Assembly: GCA_010015655.1 (NCBI GenBank)
Contig: ML976817.1
Location: forward strand, 1-56,571
From: Bimuria novae-zelandiae CBS 107.79
Lineage: Eukaryota; Ascomycota; Dothideomycetes; Pleosporales; Didymosphaeriaceae
Direction of reading: 5' to 3'
DNA length: 56,571 bases
The translations under genes were made by a program, and so were the position numbers. How positions within the stretch are numbered: position 1 is the stretch's first letter; each line of letters begins with the position of its first letter. This document shows positions 1 to 11,799 of this stretch, piece by piece. The notes under the pieces were generated by a model, which worked only from the letters and a program-made list of their open reading frames with translations, was not told the DNA's origin and made no database searches.

Positions 1-349
1 TTTAAATAGTTCCTTTTAAAAGTTATCTAGTTTTTTACTTAGCCTTATTATCTTTAGATTTTTTCGCGAGAGGAGGACTCTATCCCCCTTTTTAAAGATT
101 AGTTCTATAATTCTTTTCTTATTCGCTTATCGCGCTATTTATTTATTACGTCGCGCGATATTCTTGTGTAGTGTTTTATATAGGTCCTATATAAGTTTAG
201 CCTTATTGGCTGCATTCTTTGCAATGCTCTAGATGTCTAATAAATCCTGGTAAGTCGTTGGCTCACATCCATGGTTGGCGTAATATGGCGAGTACCCCGT
301 AGTCGCCAATCTTGCGCTATTGTATGCCAGCTAGGCCGTTGGCAATAGC

Positions 350-3110
350 TTAACCTAGTTATCTTAAAGCTTATTTATATACATCTAGAGATACCATTCC
401 AACGTTTAGTTTATTTACTTAATTTAGTTATCTATTTTAGGATAAAAGCTCGTCGTGAGCTTGTGCTTAATCCCTAATTTAGCTATAAACGTGGTCTAGT
501 ATAACGATGTGAATATCTTGGCCCTGTCTGTGATAAACTTGTTAGGTCGTCTAACCTGTGATATTAGTTTTCGTTTTACTATATAGGCTAGTTCTTTTGC
601 TAATATAGCTTCCCTAATTGGCACAAACCTCGATTCCTTAGTAAGTTAATAAATTATAACCAAGATTAAGTTATAGGGATTCTTGTTCCCTAGTGCTAGT
701 GATGCCGGTAGCTTCACGATAAAGTCTATAGTCACGCTTAATTATGGTCTTAGGGGCGGCTATAGTGGTTGTAAGAGGCTATAGAGCTTATGTCTCTTAG
801 GCTTATTCTTATAACAGGCTAAATAGTTGCCTAAAACCTTCTGTGCCGCCTGGCGTAGCCTAGGAATAGTATATTCGTTCGCGATTTAACGCGTCGTTTT
901 GGTAATTCTTAGGTGTCCCTAATCCTTGTCTTTATATAGTTTTTTAATTAGCAGCGGAGCTATCTGCTTACTAATTTAAATATAATTTTAATAGTCCTGT
1001 GCCATTAATTTCGTGGCTTAGTAAAAATTATACGCTTAGTAGTTCTTGTCCTTAAGCCTACTATAATTTTATATCTTTTTTATAGTTGGCCTATAATAGG
1101 TAAGATCCGCGCGCTGTGCTTCTAGTACTAGCGCGAGTTATATCTTATTATAGTAAAGGGTTCCGTCCTTCGCGTAGGTTAGGATTATAATATAGTTACT
1201 TCTATTATTTTTTTCTATAAGATCTAAACGCCTGCTAAGTGCGTTTACGGCGGCGTTTAAGTTACTAGGTAAATGGGTAATGCGAAAGTCGAATTCCGCC
1301 ATCTACTCTAACTATTTAGCCTATTATTAATTAAGCTTCTTTATGGTTATAAAGCGCGTAAGGTTAAAGTAATTTAAAAAGACCTCTATTTAGTGCTTTA
1401 CTCCTTTAAGCTGCGCTTCCCATTACTTAAAATAGTTAATAATTACAAGTAACTCCTTATCGTAAATCTTATAATTTAGTTCTGCTCCTAAGAGCTTGCG
1501 TGCGTAATAGAAGACGGGTCTCTATTTACTATTATTATATTCTTATAATAATACGGCCCCTAGCGCGTAGTCTAATGCATTCGTGTAGATACAATATCGC
1601 CGCTCTGGGTTATATATCTATAGTAGGGGTGCTATTAGGAATAGGCGTTTAAGCTACTTAAAAGCCGCTATTTCTGCCTTTTACAGAGGTCGCCATTTCC
1701 CTATTTTTATAAGTTCTGTTAACGGAGCGATTATCTTTAAGTAGTTTTAATTATAGTAGCGGCCATTCTTCTATTATCGCGATTTTTTTCGGGTCCACCT
1801 TAACACCTTCTCGGGATATCACAAATCCTAAATATTCCGTCTTAGTAACATGGAACTCGCACTTCTTAGGGTGTAGGAGCAATTAATGCTCTTGTAACTT
1901 CTATAGTACTTTACGTACATGTCCTTTATGCTCTTCTAAGGTTCCGTGTAAGTATATTAAGATATTGTCGAGGTACGCCGTGCAGAATACGTCTAAGTAT
2001 TTATATAGTACTTAATTTATTAACTCCTAGAAAGTTGCTGGTGCGTTAGTTAGCCCTATAGGCATAACCGTGTACTCGAAAAGGCCATATCGTGTGCGGA
2101 ACGCCGTTTTCCACTTATGCCCTTTTGCAATTTAAATCCTATAGAATCTATCCCGAACGTCGAATTTCGTAAAGTATTTAGCTCCTCGGAGTCTATCCAT
2201 AAGCTCTATTATTAGTAGTAATAGGTAGCGATTCTTAATTGTCACGGCGTTTAGCTATTTATAATCTATATAGAGTCGCAGCCTGCCGTCTTTTTTACGA
2301 ATAAAGAGTATAGGGAAGGCCACAGGACTCTAACTAGGCCGCTATTTCCCTAAGCGTAGATTCTTTTGTATTAGCTCTTTTAACTCTTTTTCTTATTTAT
2401 AGGTGAGGGGCCTTAGGCGTTCTGGCCATAGCTTGGCTCCCTCTACTAGTGGTATCTCGTGATCCCACTCCTTATGTTTAGGTAGGATAGTCTTATTATG
2501 TTCCTTAAACAGGTCTGCGAATTCCTTGTATTCTTCTAATAGACTAGGGTTATCTAGAACTATCTTAGTTTCCTGAACCTATATGCAGTGCACCCGCCCT
2601 AGGTATTACTTTAAGATCCTATCTATCTTGCATACTAATATTTCTTATATCCTAAATAGTCGACTCCTTTTTCTCGCCTAAGGTTAGGGAGTTTCCCTCC
2701 CACCAGGGCTCGCCTAAGCCTTCGCTAGTGGGTCCTGGGGAAGGATCGTTCGTTTAATCTAGTCTATTTATAGATTGTGTTATTCTAGCCATTCGTATCT
2801 AATGATGGCTTTAATGTCTCCTATCTCCGCGATAGTAAAGACGTGTCAGCTCTCTAGGCCTTCTATGTTAACTTATACTAGCGCCGTCTTAAGGCGCAGC
2901 CAACTATTACCATATCCTTATAATTAGGTCCCGTCCGCGAGTCCTATTTGTAGTAGTGTTTTCTTATTATAATATAGCATATCGTACTTCTTAACTACTC
3001 GCGGGGTAATTAGACACGCGTTTGCCCCTGGGTTAATTAGTGCTATAACACGATGTCCATGCTCTATAATGTCTTTAATTAAGTGCTTCTTAACTCGGCG
3101 AGTGTCTACT
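350..3110 (-). pseudogene. gypsy pol remnant: protease, reverse transcriptase, RNase H, integrase
   Basis: Minus-strand translation shows recognisable gypsy pol blocks in order. A protease-like segment near 3010-3060 reads ALINPGANA where DSGA is usual. The reverse transcriptase lies at about 1800-2260 with [32 protein letters not shown] and the catalytic box TAYLDNILIY (1964-1975 encode YLDN). RNase H is weakly visible below 1750. An integrase core lies at about 380-770 with TMDFIVKLPASLA and KFITDRAKIF. The second catalytic Asp of the RT box is Asn, a G-to-A change, so the enzyme is dead even apart from the many stops. Family assignment is firm; exact domain limits are estimates. Confidence 0.85.
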
Positions 3111-3899
3111 TAATAAGCCATAATAATCGCACTATTATTAGTGTGGCTTGTTACCTAGTAACAATCTAGTTTTTTAAATTATTAGACCCTTTATTTAAGG
3201 TTTTAGGCCAACCGGCGTTAGCTTCCTTAATCTAGTCCTAGACCTTAGATAGCTTGGAGACTTCCTTAATTTAGTGCCACTTATATTACTATTAATATAG
3301 GGCGTAAGTCTCTCTAATCCTATTAGATTTATATACTTCTTGATTCCCATGTTGCGGGCAATTTGGAGTAAGGCATTCGTTCTAGGCTAATATATTATGC
3401 CCTAGATAGCTATCTAAGGAGGCTGCCTCTTCCTGCAGGCTTAGGTGTGCGAAGTACTATAGGTTATATTATTTTTACCTAATTAATAAGTAGTCTGCGT
3501 CTCTTTCTAGCTACGTATTTCCTATTATCGTGCTAGTGTCGCGGGGGTCTAAGCCCTAAGGAAACTAGCCTGTTTCAAACTTCTACTACCTGTATAGCTT
3601 ACAGGTAATATTAAAATATTAATACTAACTATTCTATTTATAGTGCTTAGCCTAATAGGCTAAAAAGTACTTATAGTAATTGTTAGGCACGCTGCACTGG
3701 CTCTGCTTTAGCCTATAGTATTCTAAACCTCCTAGAAAATAGGAGGCCCTAACTCTAGCCTTAGAGTATTATCGGCATCCTTTACGCGTGCATTACCACT
3801 ATTTGGCGTATTTATATTATTCCTGTATCGTGATCTAGCGTAGGTATTATTTTGGGCGCCCCTATAGTTTTTCTACTGGCTAGTAGGCGTCCCATGCGT

Positions 3900-5060
3900 G
3901 TACCCCTTAGACAATTACTTTTACCTTATACTAAGACGATTAATGTAGCGCACTACTACATATCTAGTAGGTGTTATTGGCCAGTCTTTAGAAGATTTAG
4001 TACTTAGAAAGGGTCTTTCGTTCCTCTTCCTCTTTTATTGGCTTTAGGATTTCCTGCGTAAGATCTACTCCGTTGGCTTCTACCAGCATAAGGGTGGTTA
4101 TAGCCACTTGTAGGAGGTTAGTTATATTAACCTTAGTCTCCTAATCGTTGTAGTCTTTGGCGAAGTGGCCTAGCTTGCTATATTAAAGGTAGGCTTTGTC
4201 TTTAAACCTCTATTCTCGCTCTTCCTATAAGATGCCATTTTTGCCCTGGTAACCCTTCTTTAGTCTGTACGGCTATTTTCCCTTACCGTTCTTCTTTTTA
4301 TACTATTAGGCTTTATTAGTTATAATAACATCTCCGTCCTAGTCTCTTCCTGCGGGCCTAAATTAATTCTCTTTTCTAGTAAGTAGCCTAGTACTATACT
4401 GTTTTTCTAGCTTGCGTTCGTACAGGCAATTATCTACTTTAATTATATTATTAATAAGTTCTTCTAGGTCGTCTGCTTTTCCTTGGTGGACCAATTCGTC
4501 TTTAACTAATTCTTTTAGTCTATTATAGTAGGCAATTATAAGTGGGGCTTCTCCCCATCCTTTAAGTTCTGCCATAATCTGTTTAAACTCTAGTGTATAG
4601 AGTACCGCCAATTTCTCCTAACGTAGGCGCTGGAGGCGTATTTTGGCTTAATATCCTTTATTAATAGTGCTAAACATTCCTTTCACGGCCTTGCAAAAAG
4701 ACTCCTAGTCCTTAAAGGCGTCTTTAGTGGCGTTTAAACTATAATCCTCTAATTTGCCATTCTCGAGAAAATTATTAATTATTAGTCTAGCCTACGCGGC
4801 TGCCTTATCTTGCATGTTTATATAGGTAACTAGGATCTTATCTTATTCTGTATTAAACTTTCCTAGGTTGTAACGGATAAATAGTTCTATCTGGGTTAGG
4901 AACGTTCCTGGGTGACCCTTTCCTAAATAGGGTTTGGGCTTCGGGACCTTTAGTTAATGTTTTATATTTTCCTATTAGCTTATCTTTTCGCTTATCTGGT
5001 TGATGATTTCCTATAACTGGGCTATTTAAGCCGCTTATTTAATAACTATCTCTCTTAGAG
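3900..5060 (-). pseudogene. gypsy gag remnant
   Basis: An 82-codon open stretch at 4363-4611 (minus) is a gag-like helical segment with LYTLEFKQIMAELKGWGE followed by an acidic/basic stretch, as in retrotransposon gag capsid domains. Flanking sequence in the same orientation is broken by stops. It precedes pol on the minus strand, in the order expected for gypsy. No clear CCHC knuckle could be read, probably because of mutation. Confidence 0.6.
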
Positions 5061-5199
5061 TTTTTTTCTTGGGTGCTGGAGCTGCGGTGGTCGAACTAGG
5101 TCCTACTATTATACTATAGGGTAGTTAAAGTATTATAAGGCTCTTACACCTTATTCTAATCTAGGTTAGGGCGGTAAGGTATTGTAGTGCTTTATAGAT

Positions 5200-5600
5200 T
5201 ATTTAGTAGTATAAGTTAATGCGACACTTAGCGCGGCTAGATAATCTAATCTTATAATAAATAAGATAACTATTAGTCTATATAAGAGAACGTACTCGCA
5301 CAGAAGATATATAAGCTAACTATAAAGAGAGAAACAATATAGGAAAACTATTACACTATATACTAGTCTACTTCTTCCTCGTAGTCCCGCCAAGACGTCT
5401 TTCTCTAAGGTAGTCCGTGGGACTTCCTATAGTCCCGTACTTTATACGGGACTTCTTACTTATACGGGACTTTATTACGTAACTGCTAACCTAAGCTGCC
5501 CCGCGCCCCGTTAGGTCCCGTTAACTCTACTACTTTATTAATAATTACTCTTTTGGCGTAATTATCTAGCTTCTTTATCCTTGTGGGGTTCGTGGTCGTA
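5200..5600. other. Non-coding, probable 5' LTR area of the gypsy element
   Basis: No coding frame is visible. The stretch contains two to three copies of a short motif, TATACGGGACTT, around 5430-5475 and a C-rich patch near 5500. Its position next to the gag end suggests the gypsy 5' LTR, but TG...CA ends and a primer binding site were not identified. Confidence 0.3.
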
Positions 5601-5608
5601 ATACTAAT

Positions 5609-8425
5609 CAGTGTGTCCATCAGCCAAGTAAAGTAAAAATCCACCCCTTTACTTTACTTGGCTGATGAGATGCCTTTACTTTACTTAGCTACTTAATAAA
5701 AAACCTTTACTTTACTTGGCTGCTTGACATTACTTAATGAAATTCCCGATTTAGAATCTATAGTATATCTATGCGAGTATACCGCTTCGAAGCAGGTGCT
5801 TTTAACATTTAATTACTACTATAGTGTCTGAATTAAGCTAATTCTGTTTATCTGTAATGACCTTCTTTGTCTGTGAAAATACTTGCTTACACTTAGAGCT
5901 TATCGCAGGATAACTAAATAGATTAAACGCCATCTTAGAGAGCACAGGGTAGTTAGATGCATGGCGGATCCACCACTCTAGAGGGTCCTTAACATCCTGA
6001 TTAGCCTTATTATGTCTAGACATAAACTTATTAAGCTTAGAGGTGAGTTTTGCACGCTTCCTTCCTCGCGTACTAGACGCTGTAGTAGCGGCGAGCCGCT
6101 GGCGACGCTTACGAGCTTGCTGGATAGGATTAAGCGCCGTGTTACTATTAGTGCTAAACTTATTATCCTTCTCTTGCGTTGCTTTTATAGTATCTACTTC
6201 TATAGCTACTTTTACGGCTACTTCCTCGTATTCTGCGTACACATTATGTACCACCTGCTTCGCCTTAGTGATCCATTTCTTCTCATGACTCTATTTAATC
6301 TCGAAATAGGTAAATTTATTCGCAGGATGGAGGGTAACGGCGTATTAGTATACTAGCGTAGTGTCTGTAAGGCTATAGTATTCTTTAAGCTTAATGCGGG
6401 CAGCATTAATAGCACAGGAATAGTATTCTAAAACCTCCTTAGCGTAATTTTCTGCGAACTTTCCAGCCTCCTGGAGCTTCTTAAAGAGGACGTTAAAAGA
6501 CTCGAGTGTCTTATAGAGTGAGCCATGTGATCCTTTAAGGCTAGCTTTATTAGCCTGACCTTTTATACGTTTAGTTAGATCTTTAAATAGCTTTAAGATA
6601 TTAAAGAAGTGCTTTAAATCTGTCTAGTCGTGCGGAGTAATTACGTCCTCTAAGATATTATATCCCTTACTACTATAATTATAGTAGAGAAAGAAAAGAT
6701 TAATTACGTGGCAGAGCTTAAGAGCTCTCTCGATTATGGCGTACACAGAGTTCCAGCGGATGCCGCCGTTAACTAGTACCCTAGTGTAGAGGTGTTCGAT
6801 GCTGCCCTCTTTGTACGCCTGTAAGATATACTGTCTTAGAAGCTTTCGCCGCTAGTTAATCCGGTTAATCCATACGTAGAAGTTATGGAGCTTACTAATA
6901 AAGCTCTGCTTCCTCTATATCTTAAACCGCTTATTATTAGATGCGCCATAGAGCTCTTTCTTCAGCTTACTAATACCCTGCCCAAAGAGGAGAGTTTTGA
7001 CTATAAGATTTAGTATATGGCTAACGCACTAGAGGCGGCTCTATTACGTAATTATAGGGTACTGCTTTGCCAGCTCTTTAATATAAGTGTCGTTATTACT
7101 AGTATTGTCCATTATGAAAAAGCCAAGGACGGCGGGTATATTGTAAAATTCAATAACCTTTAACAGCAATTTCGCAATATTCTCGCCAGAGTGAGGGCCC
7201 TTTAGAGGTTAGAGGTTAATAAGGGCTGTTTGCAACTTTTGCTTCTTATTTAAAAAGTAAGTAATAACTACCATATAGTTCGTTCCTTCTTTAGACGTCT
7301 AGGCATTAATTAAGATATGGATCTTACTTTTGGTAAGATAGAGCTTTTCTTTTAGCTAAGCGCGTCTTCCAGCATCACCCTCCCACATCTCTTTAACCCA
7401 GGAACTAAGAGTTGATGGGCTCTTTGGTAGAATCTTATGTATATTCTCTAGGTAACTAGTAAAGATGTTACGGGTGCGGTGATGCGTCGCTTGTCGAAAG
7501 GTAAGGTCGAGATTAATTACCTAGTTAATAAACTCGTCCTTAAACTAGAAGTCGTTAAACACTAAGCGCCAGCCTCCGAGGTATGGTATAGAGCCCGTTA
7601 TTCCCCTAGCTATATTAAACGGATTCGATACCGCTGGTTTATAACCGAATTCTTGGAGTTTGTGCTGATGTTTTAGATAATAAATAATACTAGTAGTTCC
7701 CTCACTATTATACAGTGCAGAATCATGCTACCTATTAATATGGCAGTATTTACAGAGCCAGAACTTATTATCTCTGTTAGTTATTAGTTACGCTCCATGT
7801 TTGTAGATTACTAAGAATTAGGCTTTAGAGTTAAGGGCACGCTTATAAGGCTAATAATATTAAATTAATGGTAAAGACTTCCTTTTATAGCGAATTTTGT
7901 CCTATTAAATAGGAAAAATGCATTAAGAGGATGTGGGTAATTCTCTTTTATAGGTGGGTGTGGAAGTATTATTAGTTAGAGTTGAAACTAAACTTAGGGT
8001 CTCTGAGCGGCTCCCTAGGGTAGAACTAAAAGTCTCGGAGGGGGTTATAGGTAGAGTGGAACGTGTGGACCTTCCATAAGGCTAAAAGAATAGGTGGGAA
8101 GACATATTTGGCTTAGCATTTAGTAGTGTTGTACGTAAAGACTGGATGTGTTAGAATTTTCACGATATATCTGGCTCCTTGGCGCGACTCTAGCTAATTA
8201 TAATTTTGTTAGGTGCACTCGGCGAAATTATAATTGGCTTACTTGGCTAGCGCCGCCTAGGACATGCCTAGTATAGTAATTTAGTTAAGTAACTTTAAGT
8301 TACTTTAAGTAATATGAAAACCTTTACTTGTAGTTACTTAAACGACCTATTACTTGTGGTTGCTTGTTACGTAATTAAGCAATGCCAGCCAACCAAGTTA
8401 AGTAACTTAACTGTTGGACACACTA
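5609..8425 (-). mobile_element. hAT DNA transposon, full length, RIP-degraded (copy 1)
   Basis: The left end reads CAGTGTGTCCATCAGCCAAG and the right end, reverse-complemented, reads TAGTGTGTCCAACAG. An identical 8-bp target duplication ATACTAAT flanks it at 5601-5608 and 8426-8433, the length expected for hAT. Subterminal copies of CTTTACTTTACTTGGCTG recur near the left end (about 5640-5730). The element is 2817 bp. A second copy, with a different 8-bp duplication, lies at 48116-50919. Confidence 0.95.
5838..7790 (-). pseudogene. hAT transposase relic with BED finger and dimerisation domain
   Basis: This is the relic of the transposase of the surrounding hAT element. Minus-strand frames show an N-terminal BED-like zinc finger near 7740 (FWLCKYCH), a core near 7000-7330 with KSKIHILINA and FFIMDNTSNND, and a C-terminal dimerisation region that is still open at 5838-6254. 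That last region contains DPLEWWIRHASNYPVLSKMA and CKQVFSQTKKVIT, the classic hAT C-terminal signature. Stops, mostly TAG, interrupt the rest. The 138-codon C-terminal frame is a surviving segment, not a separate gene. Confidence 0.85.
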
Positions 8426-8430
8426 ATACT

Positions 8431-9735
8431 AATCGCCGCCTTATTATGTTTACCCTAACCCTAACGCGCAACCCTAACGCCTATAACCACATATTATTTA
8501 GTACTATAAATTAGCTAGGACGTGTAACTTAGTGTGCTGAATCTGTTACTAAAATTTTAGGTTAATTAGACTACAGGAACCTATTAACATGTGGGGTTAA
8601 TTATCTTTAATATACAGGCTACGTTCTTAGATATATATAGAAGAATTGGCCTAGCGCGGATATTCTATCCCTAATAAAACCAGGGTCCTATTAACATATA
8701 GGGCTACATGTTCATGCAGCCCTGGGTTAGGGTCCTATTAATATATAGGGCTACATGTTCATGCAGCCCTGGGTTAGGGCTATATATTTATATAGCCCTG
8801 GGTTAGGTCCCTATCGCACTATATGGCCTTTTTAACGCGTGGAATTTTTCGCGACTTAACGCGTCTTTACTTATACTACGTGTTAGTCTCTATTTTAGAG
8901 CTACCTCCGGTGTCTAATCGCCGCCTTATTATGTTTACCCTAACCCTAACGCGTAACCCTAACGCCTATAACTATATATTATTTAGTGCTGCAAATTGGC
9001 TAGGACGTATAACTTAGTATGTTAAATCTATTACTAAAATTTTGGGTTAATTAGACTACAGAAACCTATCGACATGTAGGGTTAACTATCTTTAATATAC
9101 AGGCTACGTTCTTAGATATACATAGAAGAATTGGCCTAGCGCGGATATTCTATCCCTAACAAAACCAGAGTCCTATTGACATGTAGGGCTACATGTTTAT
9201 GCAGCCCTGGGTTAGGGCTACATGTTTATATAGCCCTGGGTTAGGTCCCTATTACACTATATGGCCTTTTTAACGCGTGGAATTCTTCGCAACTTAACGC
9301 GTCTTTACTTATACTACGTGTTAGTCTCTATTTTAGAGCTGCCTTTAGTGTCTAATCGCCGCCTTATTATATTTACCCTAACCCTAACGCGCAACCCTAA
9401 CGCCTATAACTATATATTATTTAGTGCTATAAATTAGCTAGGACGTGTAACTTAGTGTGCTAAATCTGTCACTAAAATTTTAGGTTAATTAGACTACAGG
9501 AACCTATCGACATGTGGGGTTAACTATCTTTAATATACAGGCTACGTTCTTAGATATATATAGAAGAATTGGCCTAGCGCGGATATTCTATCCCTAACAA
9601 AACCAGGGTCCTATTAACATGTAGGGCTACATGTTCATGCAGCCCTAGGTTAGAAGAATTGGCCTAGCGCAGATATTTTATCCCTAACAAAACCAGGGTC
9701 CTATCGACATATAGGGCTATATGTTTATGCTACCC
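8431..9735. repeat. Tandem repeat, three units with telomere-like CCCTAA motifs
   Basis: Units begin with AATCGCCGCC at 8431, 8916 and 9354, giving periods of about 485 and 438 bp; the last unit ends near 9735. Each unit carries TACCCTAACCCTAAC followed by another CCCTAACG (8452, 8937 and 9374 onward). It also carries a block where GGGCTACATGTTCATGCAGC and CCTGGGTTAGG are repeated one to three times. The units differ mainly by transitions. hAT copy 1 is inserted at the left edge. The motif matches the TTAGGG telomere repeat, suggesting subtelomeric or interstitial telomeric origin. Confidence 0.8.
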
Positions 9736-9744
9736 TAGGTTAGG

Positions 9745-11330
9745 GTATAAGTTTTTAGCTTCTCTAGGGCGTCTATCATCGAATTAAGTATAAGAGATAC
9801 TAATATAATTAGCGGCTCCTCTTTCTACTTATTAGGACGTCCTTTAAGCTTTAAAGTAGCCTCTCGAAATAGTATAAGGACCTCTAGAATCTCTTTAACT
9901 TGCTGCCAGTCCTTTGCCGTTAACTAGTGTTTAATAACAAAACATATTAATAAGTCCTTAGGACAACTTCCTATTATACTTTTCTTAACGAGTTAAATCT
10001 TAAGCTTATACGTAGCTCTCTCATGCCTAAAGAAGTAATCTAGAACACGCCGTAGCCAGTAGGCGCGTTTAATTATGTCTGCCATTAAATTCCACCTATA
10101 GAGAAGTTAGCTATTGCCAGGTGTTAACGCGCGCTACTTAAAGTTTAGAGTTTAACTTCGCTAGCTCTACTAAGAGATAACTTTATAATTATATAATATT
10201 AAATTAAGTTGCCCACGATAAGATCGAGGCTAATTTAAGTAGTAGTTATAGAGAAATAATTCAGTGCTATAGTTAAAAACAAGTTATTATATAAAAAGCC
10301 ATTTACTAAGTATTATTATTAGGAAGTAACACTAGGGGATCTGGCGTACGACCTCCCCCAGGGTTTTCCTCTCTCTAAATATGGCCTTAGGCTTCGTTAA
10401 AGCGTTGTATCCGCCCTAGAGATTTGCAAATCTAGTTTACAGTTAATTAAATAATAGCAATTAGTCCACGGCTATAATAGTAGCTAGTCTCCTCCTTTAG
10501 AGAAGTAAGCTCTCTCTTAGAGACGTTAAATATCTTATAATTAAGACCGTAAAACAGGTCCCTAGCTATAAGATTAAGTATATGGCTAGCATATCTTATC
10601 CTTTAGTAGATAGGGTTAAAGTGTAAAATTACACCTAGCTGCGTAAGGGCTTAATTATTTAAAAAGGCGTTATTATAAGCCTATACGCCTGTTTTCTTCT
10701 CAATCTTAAAGGCCTTAAGCGTTTGTATTATAGCCTTTCTTATATTAGTTCCTGTGTGTGGAGATTCCATCTCCCGTAGAGATAGGAGGGCTATATTACA
10801 CTTATTATTTACATTTACCCAGTGGCCAACGATTGCAAGCAATCCATGTATCCTCTAATTAGTCTACCCGTTAAAGGATAGATGTATTTTGCCAGGGTAA
10901 TCGTTTAAGGCCTTCTTAAGGACCTCCTTCTTCGCCTTAAACTATTAAAGGACCCAGTTCTGCATCGTTTAATCGTTGGGCAAGAGGCTCTGGCCAGTAA
11001 GCTCTATATAGCTAAGTAACCTCCTAAAATACTCGCTACTTAGCTTGTAGAAGGGAATCTTGTTAGCTATAATCTAGGTAAGTAGGTCCTTCTATATGCC
11101 CTGGGAATTAAACACTATTACAGCTTTACTATATATAGCTTATTATACCGGATCCTTGTTATCTAAAGTAGCTAAGATAGACGATATGCCTTTATTAGTG
11201 CTGGGAGGCAAGGCGTATAGCTCTATAAGATCCATGGAGCTACGTAGCTCATAGAGCTAGCTCTATAAATCCGGAGCTCCGTATATTACGAGCTCTACTA
11301 CTAAGCGCTCCTGCGTACCTATACTATTAA
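9745..11330 (-). pseudogene. Second hAT-type transposase relic
   Basis: Minus-strand reading gives hAT-like blocks broken by stops. A KIHLSFNG segment near 10880 corresponds to the conserved KIHISFDxW region. A stretch near 10545-10600 resembles the aligned part of hAT copy 1, with related DNA reading ATAAGATTAAGTATATGGCT. No TIRs or target duplications were found, so the ends are approximate. It is more diverged from copy 1 than copy 2 is. Confidence 0.6.
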
Positions 11331-11799
11331 ATTATCTCTACCCCTTCCCCTTTCTCCTGCCCTACTACTACCACCCTCGCCATAGGCACTACTACGTTAG
11401 GCTACTAACACTAGTTTGCCACATGCTTACCTATCGCGTAGTACTTTTAACTTATCTAGCACTATTAATAACTATAACTACTACCTCTATCCTGGATTCT
11501 CTACTAAGACGCGTCTAGCTCTATACCCGTAACGCCTAGGTACACGGTGCACTATATTACCTTATATCTTTACTACTTGCTTGTCTCTACTATCTCTACG
11601 TTATCCCTAATTATTATTATCTAGTACACCACGCACCCCTTTTACACCTCGTTTAGCACTTCTTATACTTACTACTACTCTACACTTACCTTTTACTACG
11701 CGTCCTACTACCCTCGCGCCCCCTCTTTATAATAGTTATACCCAGTTAACTCTACGTCGTTGCACGCCACCCGCTTGCCGTCTAAGTAGCTACTTATTA

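Larger units (their letters stand above)
1..5200 (-). mobile_element. RIP-degraded Ty3/gypsy LTR retrotransposon, truncated at the window edge
   Basis: Read on the minus strand, gag, protease, reverse transcriptase/RNase H and integrase follow in the gypsy order from right to left. The DNA is strongly TA-rich and every long frame is broken by TAG/TAA stops, as expected from RIP. The left (3') LTR and part of the 3' end lie outside the window. No intact coding capacity remains. The right boundary is approximate because the LTR limits could not be fixed. Confidence 0.85.

Noticed and set aside
8431..9735. CRISPR-like array
   Set aside because: Three units of over 430 bp with telomere-like content; not short repeats with spacers, and the organism is a fungus.
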